A DNA stretch of 60,790 nucleotides from an uncultured Clostridia bacterium (GCA_944391815.1 CALXUV010000066.1:1-60790); one strand, 5' to 3'. Shown: positions 8,259-17,909, counted from the first letter of the stretch. Made by a program: numbers and translations. Notes: generated by a model from the letters alone, not told the origin.

Positions 8259-8335
8259 TGGTGGACCATCAAGGACTCGAACCTTGGACCTACCGGTTAT
8301 GAGCCGGGTGCTCTAACCAACTGAGCTAATGGTCC
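8259..8335 (-). tRNA. tRNA with CAT anticodon, probably tRNA-Ile2 (lysidine type)
   Basis: A 77-nt cloverleaf with encoded CCA. The acceptor is GGACCAT paired with ATGGTCC, and the anticodon loop is CTCATAA. The GGACC acceptor and the loop resemble Firmicute tRNA-Ile(CAT), which reads AUA after lysidine modification. A distinct elongator tRNA-Met lies at 56504, which supports the Ile2 reading. Elongator Met remains possible. Confidence 0.8.
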
Positions 8336-8351
8336 GTCAAACGCGTATTAT

Positions 8352-8380
8352 ATTATAATACATTTTTTGGGGTTTGTCAA
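8352..8380 (-). promoter_or_regulatory. tRNA-Ile2 promoter
   Basis: Minus strand TTGACA (8380-8375), 17-nt spacer, TATAAT (8357-8352): a full consensus promoter about 17 nt before the tRNA. Confidence 0.9.
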
Positions 8381-8698
8381 GGGGTTTGCTGAATTTTTTT
8401 AAAATATAATTGCTGAATTTTTTTAAAATATTATTGATTACAATTGAGTATAGGTGAAAACAAAAAGCGTACGGGAAAGCCGTTTTTCGAACGGTCAGGA
8501 TTTTTCGGCATCGACTTGTGAAAAAACGGTATGACCATTATGAAAAATCCAAGTCTCAAACGGGCAATGTTTTTCTGTGCTTGATTTGTGGCAAGCAGGT
8601 GAGCTTTGACAAAAAAGTAAAATTGCAGCGTTGCAGATTTAATCTGAATTTTTTATGCGGAAAAAAACGGGTATAGCTTTGACGGAAAAACAAGATTT
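8381..8698. other. intergenic stretch with a short direct repeat and a possible relic ORF
   Basis: TTGCTGAATTTTTTTAAAATAT occurs in two adjacent copies around 8388-8437. From about 8470 to 8678 the plus strand stays open without a start codon. It includes a CLICGK segment and a later RCRF segment that could be a decayed zinc-binding or transposase fragment. The identity is not supported and nothing else is seen. Confidence 0.35.
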
Positions 8699-9535
8699 TC
8701 AGCCAAGCAGTATTTTTTCGGCATTGATATGAGCAATAAGTTCTTTTTCCTTTTCCGTAAGATTCAGTCTTTCAAGCTGGCGGATTGCGTCCGTCTGACT
8801 TTGCCACGGGCAATCGGAAGCGAAGAGAATTCTTTCCGCTCCGTGAGCCTTTATTATTTCTTCGACTTCGCTGTCGCTCATGGTATCAGCAGTGCAGGCA
8901 AGGTCAAGATAAACCGGAAGTCCGCAAAGTTTACGAAGCGTTTCAGCTCCGCTTTTCAGTCCTCCGAGATGCGCTAAAATCACGTGCGGGTTTTCCGATT
9001 CCCCGTATTCCCCGAACATCTGTCCGAACGCTTTTATTACGCCGTCTGCCGTGCAGAAGTCGGTTTCCGGAAACGCTATATCATATCCGGCATGGAAAAG
9101 CATATAAATACCGTTTTGCATACAATGGCGTGCGATTTTCACAAATCTTCGGTCTTCGATAACGCAGTTCTGATAGGCAGGGTGCATTTTTACTCCCTTT
9201 AAGCCAAGCGATTTTATATAGTCAAGTTTTTCCTCGGGGTTTTCACAGTCAGGGTGGATTCCTCCGAACGAGTAAATTCCCTCTTTTCCGTTTATTTCTG
9301 CCGCATAAGCGTTAATGCTGTCAAATTGCCTCGGTGCGGTAACCACCGGCATAATAACTGATGCCTTCACTCCGCTTTTTTTCATTTCGGCTTTCAGTCC
9401 GCTCAGGGTTCCGTCGGTGCAGGGAGTGAGCATATCCTTTCCGCCGTGCGCCTCTTTTGCTCGCATAGTCAGGCTGTTTACCGCTTTTTCGGCAATCTTT
9501 TCCGGAAAAACATGAGTGTGAAAATCGATGTACAT
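8699..9535 (-). CDS. amidohydrolase-family metal-dependent hydrolase (TIM barrel)
   Basis: A 278-residue cytosolic member of the COG2159-like amidohydrolases, which act as hydrolases or decarboxylases on small carboxylates. Metal-site motifs are visible: DFHTH at the N-terminus, GGIHP, KMHPAY, FHAGYD, ILAHLGG and the terminal FASDCPW with the conserved Asp. The length is typical. GGAGG lies 12-13 nt before the ATG at 9535, slightly long. It heads no clear operon; the next gene in the same direction, upstream, is the AGCS symporter. The substrate cannot be predicted. Confidence 0.82.
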   Translation of the reverse strand: MYIDFHTHVFPEKIAEKAVNSLTMRAKEAHGGKDMLTPCTDGTLSGLKAEMKKSGVKASVIMPVVTAPRQFDSINAYAAEINGKEGIYSFGGIHPDCENPEEKLDYIKSLGLKGVKMHPAYQNCVIEDRRFVKIARHCMQNGIYMLFHAGYDIAFPETDFCTADGVIKAFGQMFGEYGESENPHVILAHLGGLKSGAETLRKLCGLPVYLDLACTADTMSDSEVEEIIKAHGAERILFASDCPWQSQTDAIRQLERLNLTEKEKELIAHINAEKILLG

Positions 9536-9662
9536 TTTTGAATTTTTGCCTCCGCAAGACTTTGTGATGTTGTTTGCCTTTGTTTTTTTCTGGTTTGTGA
9601 CTGTTTTATCGGTTGTAATTGCTTTGCTGTCGGGTGTTGAGCTTTAGGCATTTTTCCGTTTT

Positions 9663-11162
9663 TTACTGATCCTTTTCGACTCTTGCTTTCAGCTCTTCGT
9701 TGACCTCGGGATAGGCAGAAAGCATAGGTTCGATATCCATTCCTTTTTTACGCTTGTAATAGTTTTCAGTGATCTTTTTTATTGTACCGCTGAGAAGAAT
9801 GAGTGCTATAAGGTTCGGCAAAGCCATAAGCGCATTGAACATATCGTCAAGCGCCCAGACAAAATTATTTTTGACCAGCGCTCCGACTGCCAGAGTCATT
9901 ACGTAAATGAATTTGAAAATGTTGGAAGCTCTTGACTGATATTTTTCGGGAACCAAAAACTGTGCCGACTTTTCGCCGTAGTACGACCACGCAAGAATGG
10001 TAGTGAAAGCAAACAGCGGCATCAGTATCGTGAAAACGACATTTCCGAAAGTGCCAAGAGTTCCGACAAAGGCAGAAATGGACAGTGCGCTTTCCGAGAT
10101 GGTGCCGGCAAGTGAGGTGATGTCGTCAACTCCCGCTTTTATGTAGGTCGTAAGTATTGTAAGGGCTGTCAGGGTGCAGATTACAAATGTATCTATGAAA
10201 ACCTCGAAAATTCCCCAGAGTCCCTGTTTTACCGGCTCTTTTGTTTCGGACGCACTGTGCGCTATTACCGAAGAACCAAGACCGGCTTCGTTTGAAAAGA
10301 TGCCTCGGGCAAAGCCGTAACGCATTGCACGCATTATTCCGTAACCGAGAATACCTCCTCCGAACGAGCGGAAGCTGAAAGCGTCTTTGATAATCATGGC
10401 AAATGCCGCCGGAACTGCAGTTATGTTAATGGAAATAATCACAAGAGCCATTACTATAAACAGTATAGCCATGAAAGGAACTATCATCGAAGCAACTTTT
10501 CCTATGCGTTTTATGCCGCCGATGACTATCAGGGCAGTAAAAAACACGACAAAGACCGCAACGCATACTGCTATAACGCTTGAAGCGGTTTTATTATCGC
10601 CGGATCCGAGAGTTGTCTGAAGCGTACCGGTAATGTTGTTTGCCTGAACCATACCCATACCGGATGCCGCCACCATGCAGAAAACCGCGAACGCCGCCGC
10701 AAGCCATTTCAGGTTAAGACCGTATTTTATGTAGTACATAGGGCCGCCGTGAATGTTTCCGTCCTTGTCCTTTCTGCGGTAGTAAAGCCCCAGGACATTT
10801 TCAGAATAGTTGGTTGCCAGGCCGAAAAAAGCCGAAACCCACATCCAGAAAACAGCGCCCGGACCTCCTGAGAGGAGTGCGGACGCCACACCGACTATGT
10901 TGCCGGTTCCTACCGTTCCCGAAATTGCCGCCGAAAACGCCTCAAACTGTGAAATACTCTTTGTTTTTCCGTCTCCGCCGGTGCTTTTTTTGCCGATACT
11001 TTTTACCGTCGGTACTATCGTTGAGGAAAGCGAATCCCCGAATTTTCTTACCTGGATCGCCCTCAGCCTTACCGTTATCAGTATTCCGGTAAAAAGCATA
11101 GCGACTATCATAGGTATTCCCCACAGGATGTTTCCGCTTATCCAGACGATTATATCCGTCAT
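9663..11162 (-). CDS. alanine/glycine:cation symporter (AGCS family)
   Basis: A 499-residue inner-membrane Na+- or H+-coupled importer of alanine or glycine. The family signature GTVGTGNIVGVA lies near residue 80, with GGPGAVFWMW, GGPMYYIKYG and FSNEAGLGSS following in the expected order, and roughly ten hydrophobic segments. The C-terminus is a short charged cytosolic tail. The gene lies between the amidohydrolase and the UPF0210 gene. A GGAGA-like site precedes the ATG at 11162. Confidence 0.93.
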   Translation of the reverse strand: MTDIIVWISGNILWGIPMIVAMLFTGILITVRLRAIQVRKFGDSLSSTIVPTVKSIGKKSTGGDGKTKSISQFEAFSAAISGTVGTGNIVGVASALLSGGPGAVFWMWVSAFFGLATNYSENVLGLYYRRKDKDGNIHGGPMYYIKYGLNLKWLAAAFAVFCMVAASGMGMVQANNITGTLQTTLGSGDNKTASSVIAVCVAVFVVFFTALIVIGGIKRIGKVASMIVPFMAILFIVMALVIISINITAVPAAFAMIIKDAFSFRSFGGGILGYGIMRAMRYGFARGIFSNEAGLGSSVIAHSASETKEPVKQGLWGIFEVFIDTFVICTLTALTILTTYIKAGVDDITSLAGTISESALSISAFVGTLGTFGNVVFTILMPLFAFTTILAWSYYGEKSAQFLVPEKYQSRASNIFKFIYVMTLAVGALVKNNFVWALDDMFNALMALPNLIALILLSGTIKKITENYYKRKKGMDIEPMLSAYPEVNEELKARVEKDQ

Positions 11163-11320
11163 TTTGTCTCTCCTCGTTTTTTACTTCGTTGTTGCGCTGC
11201 AGGTTCTGCTTTGAAAAGAATTGCTTTATTTTTGATATGTTGTTCTTTACTTTTTCCGATGTTGCAAGGTTGCGTCAGTATTTTTATACCGGCTGAGCCG
11301 GTTGTTTTTTATCGTACGGT

Positions 11321-11424
11321 GCTGCTTATTTCAGTTTTTAAGGCTGTGAAGAGGTGCGGGTATAAGTCCGCCGCTGCTTATTTCAGTTTTTAAGGCTGTG
11401 AAGAGGTGCGGGTATAAGTCCGCC
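11321..11424. repeat. 52-bp exact tandem duplication of a gene 3' end
   Basis: Positions 11321-11372 and 11373-11424 are identical over 52 bp. The second copy contains the last codons and TGA stop of the UPF0210 gene. The first copy is a non-translated downstream duplicate that includes the same terminal codons and stop. Confidence 0.95.
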
Positions 11425-12741
11425 GCGGTTTATGAAGCGTGCCGGAGAGGTTGTTTTTATCGGCATTATGGGTGCGCTTCCGAGAAGTCCGCCGAAAGAT
11501 ACCTCGTCGCCGACCGTTTTTCCGACCGCCGGAATTACGCGTACCGCCGTTGTTTTTGTGTTTACGACTCCTATTGCTATTTCGTCTGATATCAGCGCAG
11601 AAATAACCTCGGCGCTTGTGTCACCGGGAACTGCGACCATATCTATTCCGACAGAGCAGACTGCCGTCATTGCTTCAAGTTTTTCCATTGTCAGCACACC
11701 GGAGCGTGCAGCTGCTATCATTCCCTCGTCTTCTGAAACCGGAATGAACGCACCCGAAAGTCCTCCGACGTGGCTGGACGCCATAACTCCGCCTTTTTTA
11801 ACTGCATCGTTAAGCAGTGCAAGGCAGGCAGTGGTTCCGCATCCGCCGCAAACTTCAAGTCCCATCTCTTCAAGTATTCTTGCTACCGAATCTCCGACGG
11901 CAGGGGTAGGAGCGAGCGACAAATCGACAATTCCGCTCGGAACGTCCAGCCTTTCAGACACAAGATTGTTGACGAGCTGTCCCATACGGGTTATCTTGAA
12001 AGCAGTTTTCTTAATGATTTCGGAAACCTCGGTAAGGTCTGCATCCGGAGCTTTTTCAAGAGCCGCTTTTACAACTCCGGGACCCGATACTCCGACGTTG
12101 ATTACGCATTCAGGTTCGCCGACACCGTGAAATGCTCCCGCCATGAACGGGTTATCCTGTACGGCGTTAGCGAAAACCACGAGTTTTGCGCAACCTATTG
12201 AGCTGCGGTCTGCGGTACGGTTTGCAATCTCTTTTATTATACCGCCCATCATTTTGACAGCGTCCATGTTTATTCCGGTCTTGGAGCTGCCGACGTTGAC
12301 GGACGAACAGACGTTACGGGTTACGTCCAAGGCATGAGGCAGGCTGTTTATCAGTCTTATGTCGCCTTTGGTGAAGCCTTTTTCCACAAGTGCGGAAAAT
12401 CCGCCTATGAAGTCGATTCCGAGGGTGTCCGCCGCTCTCTGCATTGCAAGTGCAAGCGGGGTAAGATCCTCGCATTCGACGGCTCCGCCGAGAAGAGCTA
12501 TCGGCGTTACCGAAACACGTTTGTTGACTATCGGAATACCGTATTCCTTTGATATCGCCTCGGCTGTCGGAACCAGCTTTTCAGCTTTACGGGTTATCTT
12601 GTCGTAGATGAGGTCGGCACTTTTGGCGATTTCACCGCGCACACAGTCCACAAGGGATATACCCATGGTGACGGTTCTTATGTCAAGGTGCTCCTCCTCG
12701 ATCATTTTAATTGTATCTATTATGTCGTAAGCGTTCAGCAT
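11383..12741 (-). CDS. UPF0210/DUF711 family protein
   Basis: A 452-residue conserved protein of unknown biochemical role. The family is recognisable from the N-terminal DIIDTIKMI...[40 protein letters not shown] and [13 protein letters not shown] blocks, plus many Gly-rich loops suggesting a nucleotide- or substrate-binding fold. It starts 24 nt after the ACT-domain gene, reproducing the conserved UPF0237-UPF0210 pair of Firmicutes, so the two products probably act together. The last 14 codons lie in a duplicated 52-bp block. Confidence 0.9.
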   Translation of the reverse strand: MLNAYDIIDTIKMIEEEHLDIRTVTMGISLVDCVRGEIAKSADLIYDKITRKAEKLVPTAEAISKEYGIPIVNKRVSVTPIALLGGAVECEDLTPLALAMQRAADTLGIDFIGGFSALVEKGFTKGDIRLINSLPHALDVTRNVCSSVNVGSSKTGINMDAVKMMGGIIKEIANRTADRSSIGCAKLVVFANAVQDNPFMAGAFHGVGEPECVINVGVSGPGVVKAALEKAPDADLTEVSEIIKKTAFKITRMGQLVNNLVSERLDVPSGIVDLSLAPTPAVGDSVARILEEMGLEVCGGCGTTACLALLNDAVKKGGVMASSHVGGLSGAFIPVSEDEGMIAAARSGVLTMEKLEAMTAVCSVGIDMVAVPGDTSAEVISALISDEIAIGVVNTKTTAVRVIPAVGKTVGDEVSFGGLLGSAPIMPIKTTSPARFINRGGLIPAPLHSLKN

Positions 12742-12765
12742 TGATATTATCCTTTCAAGAAACGT

Positions 12766-13050
12766 TTAAACGTGATGCATGACGTTGAAAAGCTCTTCGT
12801 GGGTTGCTCTTATAACGACACCGAGGGACTCTCCGGTTTTTTTCATTATGTCAGTGAATTCCGCAAATTCGGTTTTCATGTCCTTCGTGTCGACAAGCAT
12901 TATCATTGCAAATGTGGTATCGTAAACTTTCTGGGTTATGTCGAGAATGTTTACGCAGTACTCACTGCATTTGCCGCTGACTTTTGCAATAATTCCTACG
13001 GCGTCTTTTCCGATTACGGTGATCACCGCTTTTGAACTTACTGTGCTCAT
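12766..13050 (-). CDS. ACT-domain protein (UPF0237)
   Basis: A 94-residue protein that is essentially one ACT domain with a GcvR-like second half. AVITVIGKDAVGIIAKVS is the classic ligand-binding beta-alpha start, followed by NILDITQKVY. ACT domains bind amino acids and regulate partners. ATG at 13050 is chosen for AAGGAG 7 nt upstream. It is directly upstream of its usual partner UPF0210, likely in one transcript with the Re-citrate synthase gene further upstream. Confidence 0.9.
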   Translation of the reverse strand: MSTVSSKAVITVIGKDAVGIIAKVSGKCSEYCVNILDITQKVYDTTFAMIMLVDTKDMKTEFAEFTDIMKKTGESLGVVIRATHEELFNVMHHV

Positions 13051-13262
13051 TCTTATCTCCTTGTTTTTTATCCTTAATTTGGTTTTTCCGTCGCTTTCCA
13101 CCGGAAAAATCTCCGAATGTTAACGTATGTAATTTTTTTGCCGGTTACTTAAAAGCGTTTTTGATTGATTTTTTCGCCGAAGTCCTGTTTTTTCAAAAAA
13201 TTTACTTGGTTCTGACCTCAAAAACAGATTCTCTCAGGTTAAACAGCAACAAACGGGATGTA

Positions 13263-14699
13263 TCAGCTGCCGTGGTAATGATTTACCATTTTGTACATGA
13301 CCGGATCGGCTTTTTTGAACATATTTTCAAGTTCGTTGTCACCCATAACCGTTGTTCTTCCGCCTTCGTATTCGGCGTCCACCATCTCTTTTATCTTCGC
13401 TATGGTCGGATGTTTCTTGTCGATGACCGCCGGCGTGCCGTTCAAACGGTAGAATCCGTTCATCCAGTGAGCAATTCCCGCAAGTCCGCTGTGCGAATCA
13501 ACAGCGACTGCTGCCGGTCTGCCGAGTATTTTCTGCGTATCAAATATGTTGTAGATTTCCTCGTCTTTAAGAAGTCCGTCGGCGTGTATTCCGGCTCTTG
13601 TGACGTTGAAGTTTCTTCCGACAAACGGCGTTCTCGGGGGAATCTCGTAGCCGATGACGTCTTCAAAGTAACGTGCCATTTCGGTTATCGCCGTGAAGTC
13701 CATACCGTCGTTTGTTCCTCTGAGGGAGGCGTACTCCATCGCCATAGCTTCAAGCGGACAGTTGCCGGTACGTTCGCCTATACCGAGAATTGAGCAGTTG
13801 ACCGAGGAACATCCGTACAGCCATGCAGTTGAGGCGTTGGTAACCACTTTGTAGAAGTCGTTGTGTCCATGCCATTCGAGCATTTCGCTTGGAACTCCGG
13901 CGTAATGTTTAAGCCCGTAAATAATACCCGCAACGCTTCTCGGAAGAGCCGCTCCCGGGTATGAAACTCCGAATCCCATCGTGTCGCAGGCACGGATTTT
14001 AATCGGTATACCGGCCTCTTCGCTGAGACGCTGAAGTTTTTCGGCAAACGGTACGACAAAGCCGTAATAGTCGGCACGGGTTATGTCTTCAAAGTGGCAA
14101 CGGGGGCGAATACCCTTGTCAAGCACACTCTTTACTATTCCGAGGTACTTGTCGAGTGCCTTACCTCTGGTAAGTCCCATTTTTTTGTAAATGTGATAGT
14201 CAGAACAGCTTACAAGTATTCCGGTTTCCTTGATACCGAACTGTTTTACAAGGTCAAAATCCTTTTCGGAAGCCCTTATCCAGGTGGTTATCTCCGGAAA
14301 CTCGTAACCCAGCGCCATACATTCCTGAAGTGCACGTCTGTCCTTTTCGGTATATACGAAAAATTCGCTCTGACGGACAAGCCCTTTCGGTCCTCCGAGC
14401 TTGTGCATCAGCTTGAAAAGCTCAACTATCTGCTCAACGGTAAAAGGCGAGGTCGACTGCTGACCGTCTCTGAACGTTGTGTCTGTCATCCAGATATTAT
14501 CCGGCATGTTTATCGGTACGTAGCGATGGTTGAACGCAACCTTCGGGATAGATTCATAGTCGAAAAGATGGCGGTAGAGGTTCGGCTCGTCTCTTTCCTG
14601 CATTGAAAATTTATATTCCGCCTGCTCAAGCAGATTTGTGTCGGGCGAGAATTCGAGCACCTGATTTGTGTGCATTAAATGTTCGTTTTTGTCTTCCAT
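13263..14699 (-). CDS. Re-citrate synthase-like HMGL-family enzyme
   Basis: A 478-residue member of the isopropylmalate/homocitrate synthase family. DTTFRDGQQ (73-81) is the divalent-metal and acyl-CoA-condensing signature, CHFEDITRAD and EWHGHNDF supply further catalytic and metal residues, and GIGERTGN follows. The extended N-terminus (about 60 residues) and the blocks GGPKGLVRQSEFF and YGCSSVNCSILG resemble the Re-face citrate synthase described from Clostridium kluyveri. I therefore infer oxaloacetate plus acetyl-CoA to citrate in an anaerobe, feeding 2-oxoglutarate synthesis. Homocitrate or isopropylmalate synthesis is the alternative; no leu genes are nearby. Confidence 0.75.
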   Translation of the reverse strand: MEDKNEHLMHTNQVLEFSPDTNLLEQAEYKFSMQERDEPNLYRHLFDYESIPKVAFNHRYVPINMPDNIWMTDTTFRDGQQSTSPFTVEQIVELFKLMHKLGGPKGLVRQSEFFVYTEKDRRALQECMALGYEFPEITTWIRASEKDFDLVKQFGIKETGILVSCSDYHIYKKMGLTRGKALDKYLGIVKSVLDKGIRPRCHFEDITRADYYGFVVPFAEKLQRLSEEAGIPIKIRACDTMGFGVSYPGAALPRSVAGIIYGLKHYAGVPSEMLEWHGHNDFYKVVTNASTAWLYGCSSVNCSILGIGERTGNCPLEAMAMEYASLRGTNDGMDFTAITEMARYFEDVIGYEIPPRTPFVGRNFNVTRAGIHADGLLKDEEIYNIFDTQKILGRPAAVAVDSHSGLAGIAHWMNGFYRLNGTPAVIDKKHPTIAKIKEMVDAEYEGGRTTVMGDNELENMFKKADPVMYKMVNHYHGS

Positions 14700-14796
14700 T
14701 TCAGTTATCCTGACCTTTCTGAGAAGTTAGATTGTGTTTTATTATTCGATCTGTTTTATCGGATTGTTTTATCGGATGAGATATTTTTTGCTTTAT

Positions 14797-15045
14797 TAAA
14801 AAACGCAATTTGCGGCTTGCGGGTGCGCTGTATTTTGTTTAATCATTTAACAGCGCATTTTCCGGCTATGGGTGCGCCGCTTGCGGTTTTGTGTTTTGAA
14901 CGCCGATTTTTCGGAAGCTTTTTTGTTTAACCATTTAACAACGCAATTTGCGCCACGGGTGCGCTGTTTTTTGCTTAATCATTTAACAGTGCGATTTCTG
15001 ACCTTGGGTGCGTTATTTATTATCTATCACTAACAACGCAATTCC
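14797..15045. repeat. degenerate repeats of about 48 bp in a 430-bp gap
   Basis: Four to five diverged copies of a unit reading TTTAACARCGCAATTTGCG, then GGGTGCGCTGTTTTTTG and TTTAATCA, begin near 14797, 14847, 14934 and 14982. The second copy carries an insertion of about 40 bp. No gene is visible between 14700 and 15135. Confidence 0.75.
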
Positions 15046-15135
15046 GGAATAACGGTGATGTTTTCGTCTGCCGTCTTTACCTCGCTGCGATGTCGTAATG
15101 GAACGTGGCTACTACGCCTCCCGGATTCAGGATTT

Positions 15136-15546
15136 TTACACCCAGTTGCCGGTTATCAGCCTGATGATCCATACGGCAAATATCACACCTAATGAAAGTG
15201 TAAAACCCCAGACCCAGACCTTTGTGTACTTCGGTTTTATGTAAATCATCAGGAAAAACGCTCCTGCGGTTGCCGCCGCCGGGAAAGCCGGATTGAAGTT
15301 AAACGCCGCTTTCAGGTTTCCGGTCAGCAGACTTGCGTAAGCTCTGGTCATTCCGCATACGGGGCATGGGATTCCGAAAAAATCCTTCATCAGGCACCCG
15401 CCGCCAAAAAACAGTTTTCTTATGATACCTGCGACGGTTGTGACCACTGCCAACGCCACCCAGACGAACACCGGAATTTTACCGAGCAGAAAAAGTATTT
15501 TCCGTCCGGCTCCGGCAAAAATACCTTTGCCGTTTTTTTCTTCCAT
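15136..15546 (-). CDS. DUF2752 membrane protein
   Basis: A 136-residue membrane protein with three hydrophobic segments (about 22-44, 84-102, 108-130) and the family signature CPVCGMTRA between them. Function is unknown; the conserved Cys pair suggests metal or redox involvement. The stop of prmC lies 8 nt upstream of this gene, so it is the last gene of the DUF1385-prmC-DUF2752 operon. Confidence 0.88.
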   Translation of the reverse strand: MEEKNGKGIFAGAGRKILFLLGKIPVFVWVALAVVTTVAGIIRKLFFGGGCLMKDFFGIPCPVCGMTRAYASLLTGNLKAAFNFNPAFPAAATAGAFFLMIYIKPKYTKVWVWGFTLSLGVIFAVWIIRLITGNWV

Positions 15547-15554
15547 AAGTTACC

Positions 15555-16310
15555 TCATGCGTTTTCTTTTTTCATTAACGCCACACGGTCGTTTCCGCCG
15601 TAGTCCCTGAAAATGCGGCAACTGAGCGAATTCTCTAAGGCTATACGGCTTACGTCAGCCGCCTGATCGTAACCGATTTCGTATATCAAAACTCCATCTG
15701 GCTTTAAAATTCCGGCTGACCGTGGTATAAGTCTGCGGTAGAACGTAAGACCGTCTTCTCCGCCGTCAAGCGCCGTTACGGGTTCGTTCTTTACCGTTTC
15801 CAGAGTTTTCAGAACATCGGTTTTTATGTAAGGCGGGTTACAGAGTATGCCGTCAACCTTCGGCAGGAATTCGGAGAGCTCTGCTTTCAAGAGATCTGTT
15901 TTTACCGTTTCAAGTCTTGCGCCGTCCGAAAGTCTGCCGGTGCCGATTCCGAGGGCGGCGGCGTTTTCTTTAACCGCGCTCAGTGCATTTTCCGAAATAT
16001 CTGCCGCATAGGCTCTCAGATCCGGTCTGTTTTTGAGAACCGAGATGGCTATACAACCGCTTCCGGTGCAAAGATCTGCGAAAACTCCGCCTTTCGGGAG
16101 CATTTCTATTGCCTTTTCCACTATGTGTTCGGTATCCGGACGAGGGATAAGGCAGTCACTGTTGAGTCTGAAAGTCAGACCGTAGAAGTACCACTCGCCG
16201 AGAATATAGGCAAGCGGGGTGCCGTTTTCAAGCAATCGTAATTTATCCTGACAGTTTTCTCCGAATTTTTCTTTCAGAAGCGCTGCGTCTCTTTTACTTA
16301 TTATATTCAT
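15555..16310 (-). CDS. prmC: peptide chain release factor N5-glutamine methyltransferase
   Basis: A 251-residue class I SAM methyltransferase that methylates the GGQ glutamine of RF1/RF2. Seen: YILGEWYFYGL and IPRPDTEHIVE in the N-terminal region, motif I DLCTGSGCIAIS, catalytic NPPY (CNPPYIKTD), and a C-terminal GGNDRV. Start ATG at 16310 lies inside the end of the DUF1385 gene, an overlap of 17 nt, so translation is coupled. A longer frame to 16370 only reflects that overlap. At 251 residues the protein is slightly short for PrmC (about 280), reflecting a reduced N-terminal helical domain. Confidence 0.93.
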   Translation of the reverse strand: MNIISKRDAALLKEKFGENCQDKLRLLENGTPLAYILGEWYFYGLTFRLNSDCLIPRPDTEHIVEKAIEMLPKGGVFADLCTGSGCIAISVLKNRPDLRAYAADISENALSAVKENAAALGIGTGRLSDGARLETVKTDLLKAELSEFLPKVDGILCNPPYIKTDVLKTLETVKNEPVTALDGGEDGLTFYRRLIPRSAGILKPDGVLIYEIGYDQAADVSRIALENSLSCRIFRDYGGNDRVALMKKENA

Positions 16311-17547
16311 TTTCAGCTTTTTTTGTATCGCTTTCAACGCCGGTTGTGATAGCTTCGCTGTTTTCGTCAAGACCTAAACGTTTTGTATCCGGATTTGTTA
16401 TTTTTTCTGTTTCGGTATCTGTGCTTTCCTGTGAAGTATCACCGCTTTTTTCGGTTTCCGGCGCTTCGCTTTCCGACGGATTTTGCGAAACGCTTTCAGT
16501 TTCCGTGTTCTGACTGTCATCATCCGGACTGTCGGGGAACTCTTCCGCAAGTGCTGATTTAAGCGCACGAATTGCGACTTCTATCTGATCAAGGTCGGGC
16601 TCACGGGTTGTTATCCGCTGAAGCCAGAGTCCGGGCGCCGACAGTATCCTTGTCACTATATTGTCGTGTCTGCCTGCAAAGCGTATGTATTCGTATCCGA
16701 CCGCCACCGTTACGGGAAGAAACAACAGCTTAATCAGTGTACGCAGTAATGCGTTATTCCAGGTGATAAACGGAAGCGACGAGAAAACTATTCCTATGAT
16801 CAGTATGACCACTATGAAGCTTGTACCGCACCTCGGGTGAAAACGTTTGTATTTTTTTACGTTTTCCGGAGTCAGCTCTTCACCTGCCTCGTAGCAGAAA
16901 ATGGTTTTGTGTTCCGCTCCGTGGTACTCAAACGTCCGCCGTATATCTTTCATCAGTAATGCAAGCAGCAGGTAGCCGATGAAAATCACCACTTTAAGTA
17001 AGCCTTCTATAAGATTTTTCCACCAACCGAGTCCGTCTGAAAACAGCTTGTTCAGCTGCGAAGTGACAAACGACGGCAGAAACATAAACAGAAATACGCC
17101 CATTGCAAGTCCGAGCAGTACCGAGATGGCTGTCAGCAGTATTCCGAGTCCTGAGCCTTCGCCGTTCTTTTTATCATCTTTCTTTTCTTTTGAATCTGCG
17201 GAGGCAGTATCTGTCAATCCGGTCTTATCGGGTTCGGTCTCGGCTGCTGCAAAATCCGCACTTTCGTTTTCCTCTTCCGAGGCGTAGATATCTGCGGAGT
17301 AATTGAGTGTTCGGAAACTTATTATCATCATTTCGACCATGTTCACCACGCCTCGTATCAGCGGAAGCGCAAGAACCGGATACCGTTTCCCTACCGAAAC
17401 ATATTCATGACTCTGTACTTTTATTTTTCCGCCCGGCGTTCTTACCGCAACGCTGTAACGCCGGCTTTGTTTCATCATTACGCCTTCGATAACCGCCTGA
17501 CCGCCTACTGTTCCGATGCGGCAGTTTTCTTTTGGCTGTTTTTTCAT
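16294..17547 (-). CDS. DUF1385 membrane protein with acidic C-terminal tail
   Basis: A 417-residue DUF1385 protein. The family start GGQAVIEGVMMKQ is seen near residue 15, followed by VALPLIRGVVNMVE-like sequence, at least four membrane segments, and EYHGAEHKTIFCYE and RFHPRCGTSF, whose His/Cys residues are conserved. Beyond the domain (about residue 320) comes roughly 100 residues rich in Glu, Ser, Thr and Asp, predicted to be disordered. An acidic linker of about 50 residues also separates the first and second membrane regions. Function is unknown; the gene is often next to prmC in Clostridia. The ATG at 17547 is preferred over an upstream TTG. Confidence 0.88.
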   Translation of the reverse strand: MKKQPKENCRIGTVGGQAVIEGVMMKQSRRYSVAVRTPGGKIKVQSHEYVSVGKRYPVLALPLIRGVVNMVEMMIISFRTLNYSADIYASEEENESADFAAAETEPDKTGLTDTASADSKEKKDDKKNGEGSGLGILLTAISVLLGLAMGVFLFMFLPSFVTSQLNKLFSDGLGWWKNLIEGLLKVVIFIGYLLLALLMKDIRRTFEYHGAEHKTIFCYEAGEELTPENVKKYKRFHPRCGTSFIVVILIIGIVFSSLPFITWNNALLRTLIKLLFLPVTVAVGYEYIRFAGRHDNIVTRILSAPGLWLQRITTREPDLDQIEVAIRALKSALAEEFPDSPDDDSQNTETESVSQNPSESEAPETEKSGDTSQESTDTETEKITNPDTKRLGLDENSEAITTGVESDTKKAENEYNK

Positions 17548-17909
17548 CAGATTTTCCGTGCCTTTCTCCGGCTGGTTTGCCGTTTTCAAGTTGTTTTATA
17601 AGTCGGGAAGCGCTGTTTAAAATGCTCTGTCATCCGGATGTCGGGTTGCTGAGCCTGACTTTTTTACCGGAAATTTATCGCTTCCACTCGTTACAATTAT
17701 ATCAGATTTTTATGCACAAATTATAAGTTAATTGTTAACATTTGCCGTTGTCTATAACAATTATCAATAACTGTTATATGATTTCTCGGAAAAATCAGGT
17801 TTTCCTGAGCTTTTCAAATTTTTTTCCGACATTAAGGCTGATGCAAGAATTTTTGTCAGCGTTAAAAAATTATTAACTTTGAAGTGTTTAAATGTTCACC
17901 GCTCCGGCG

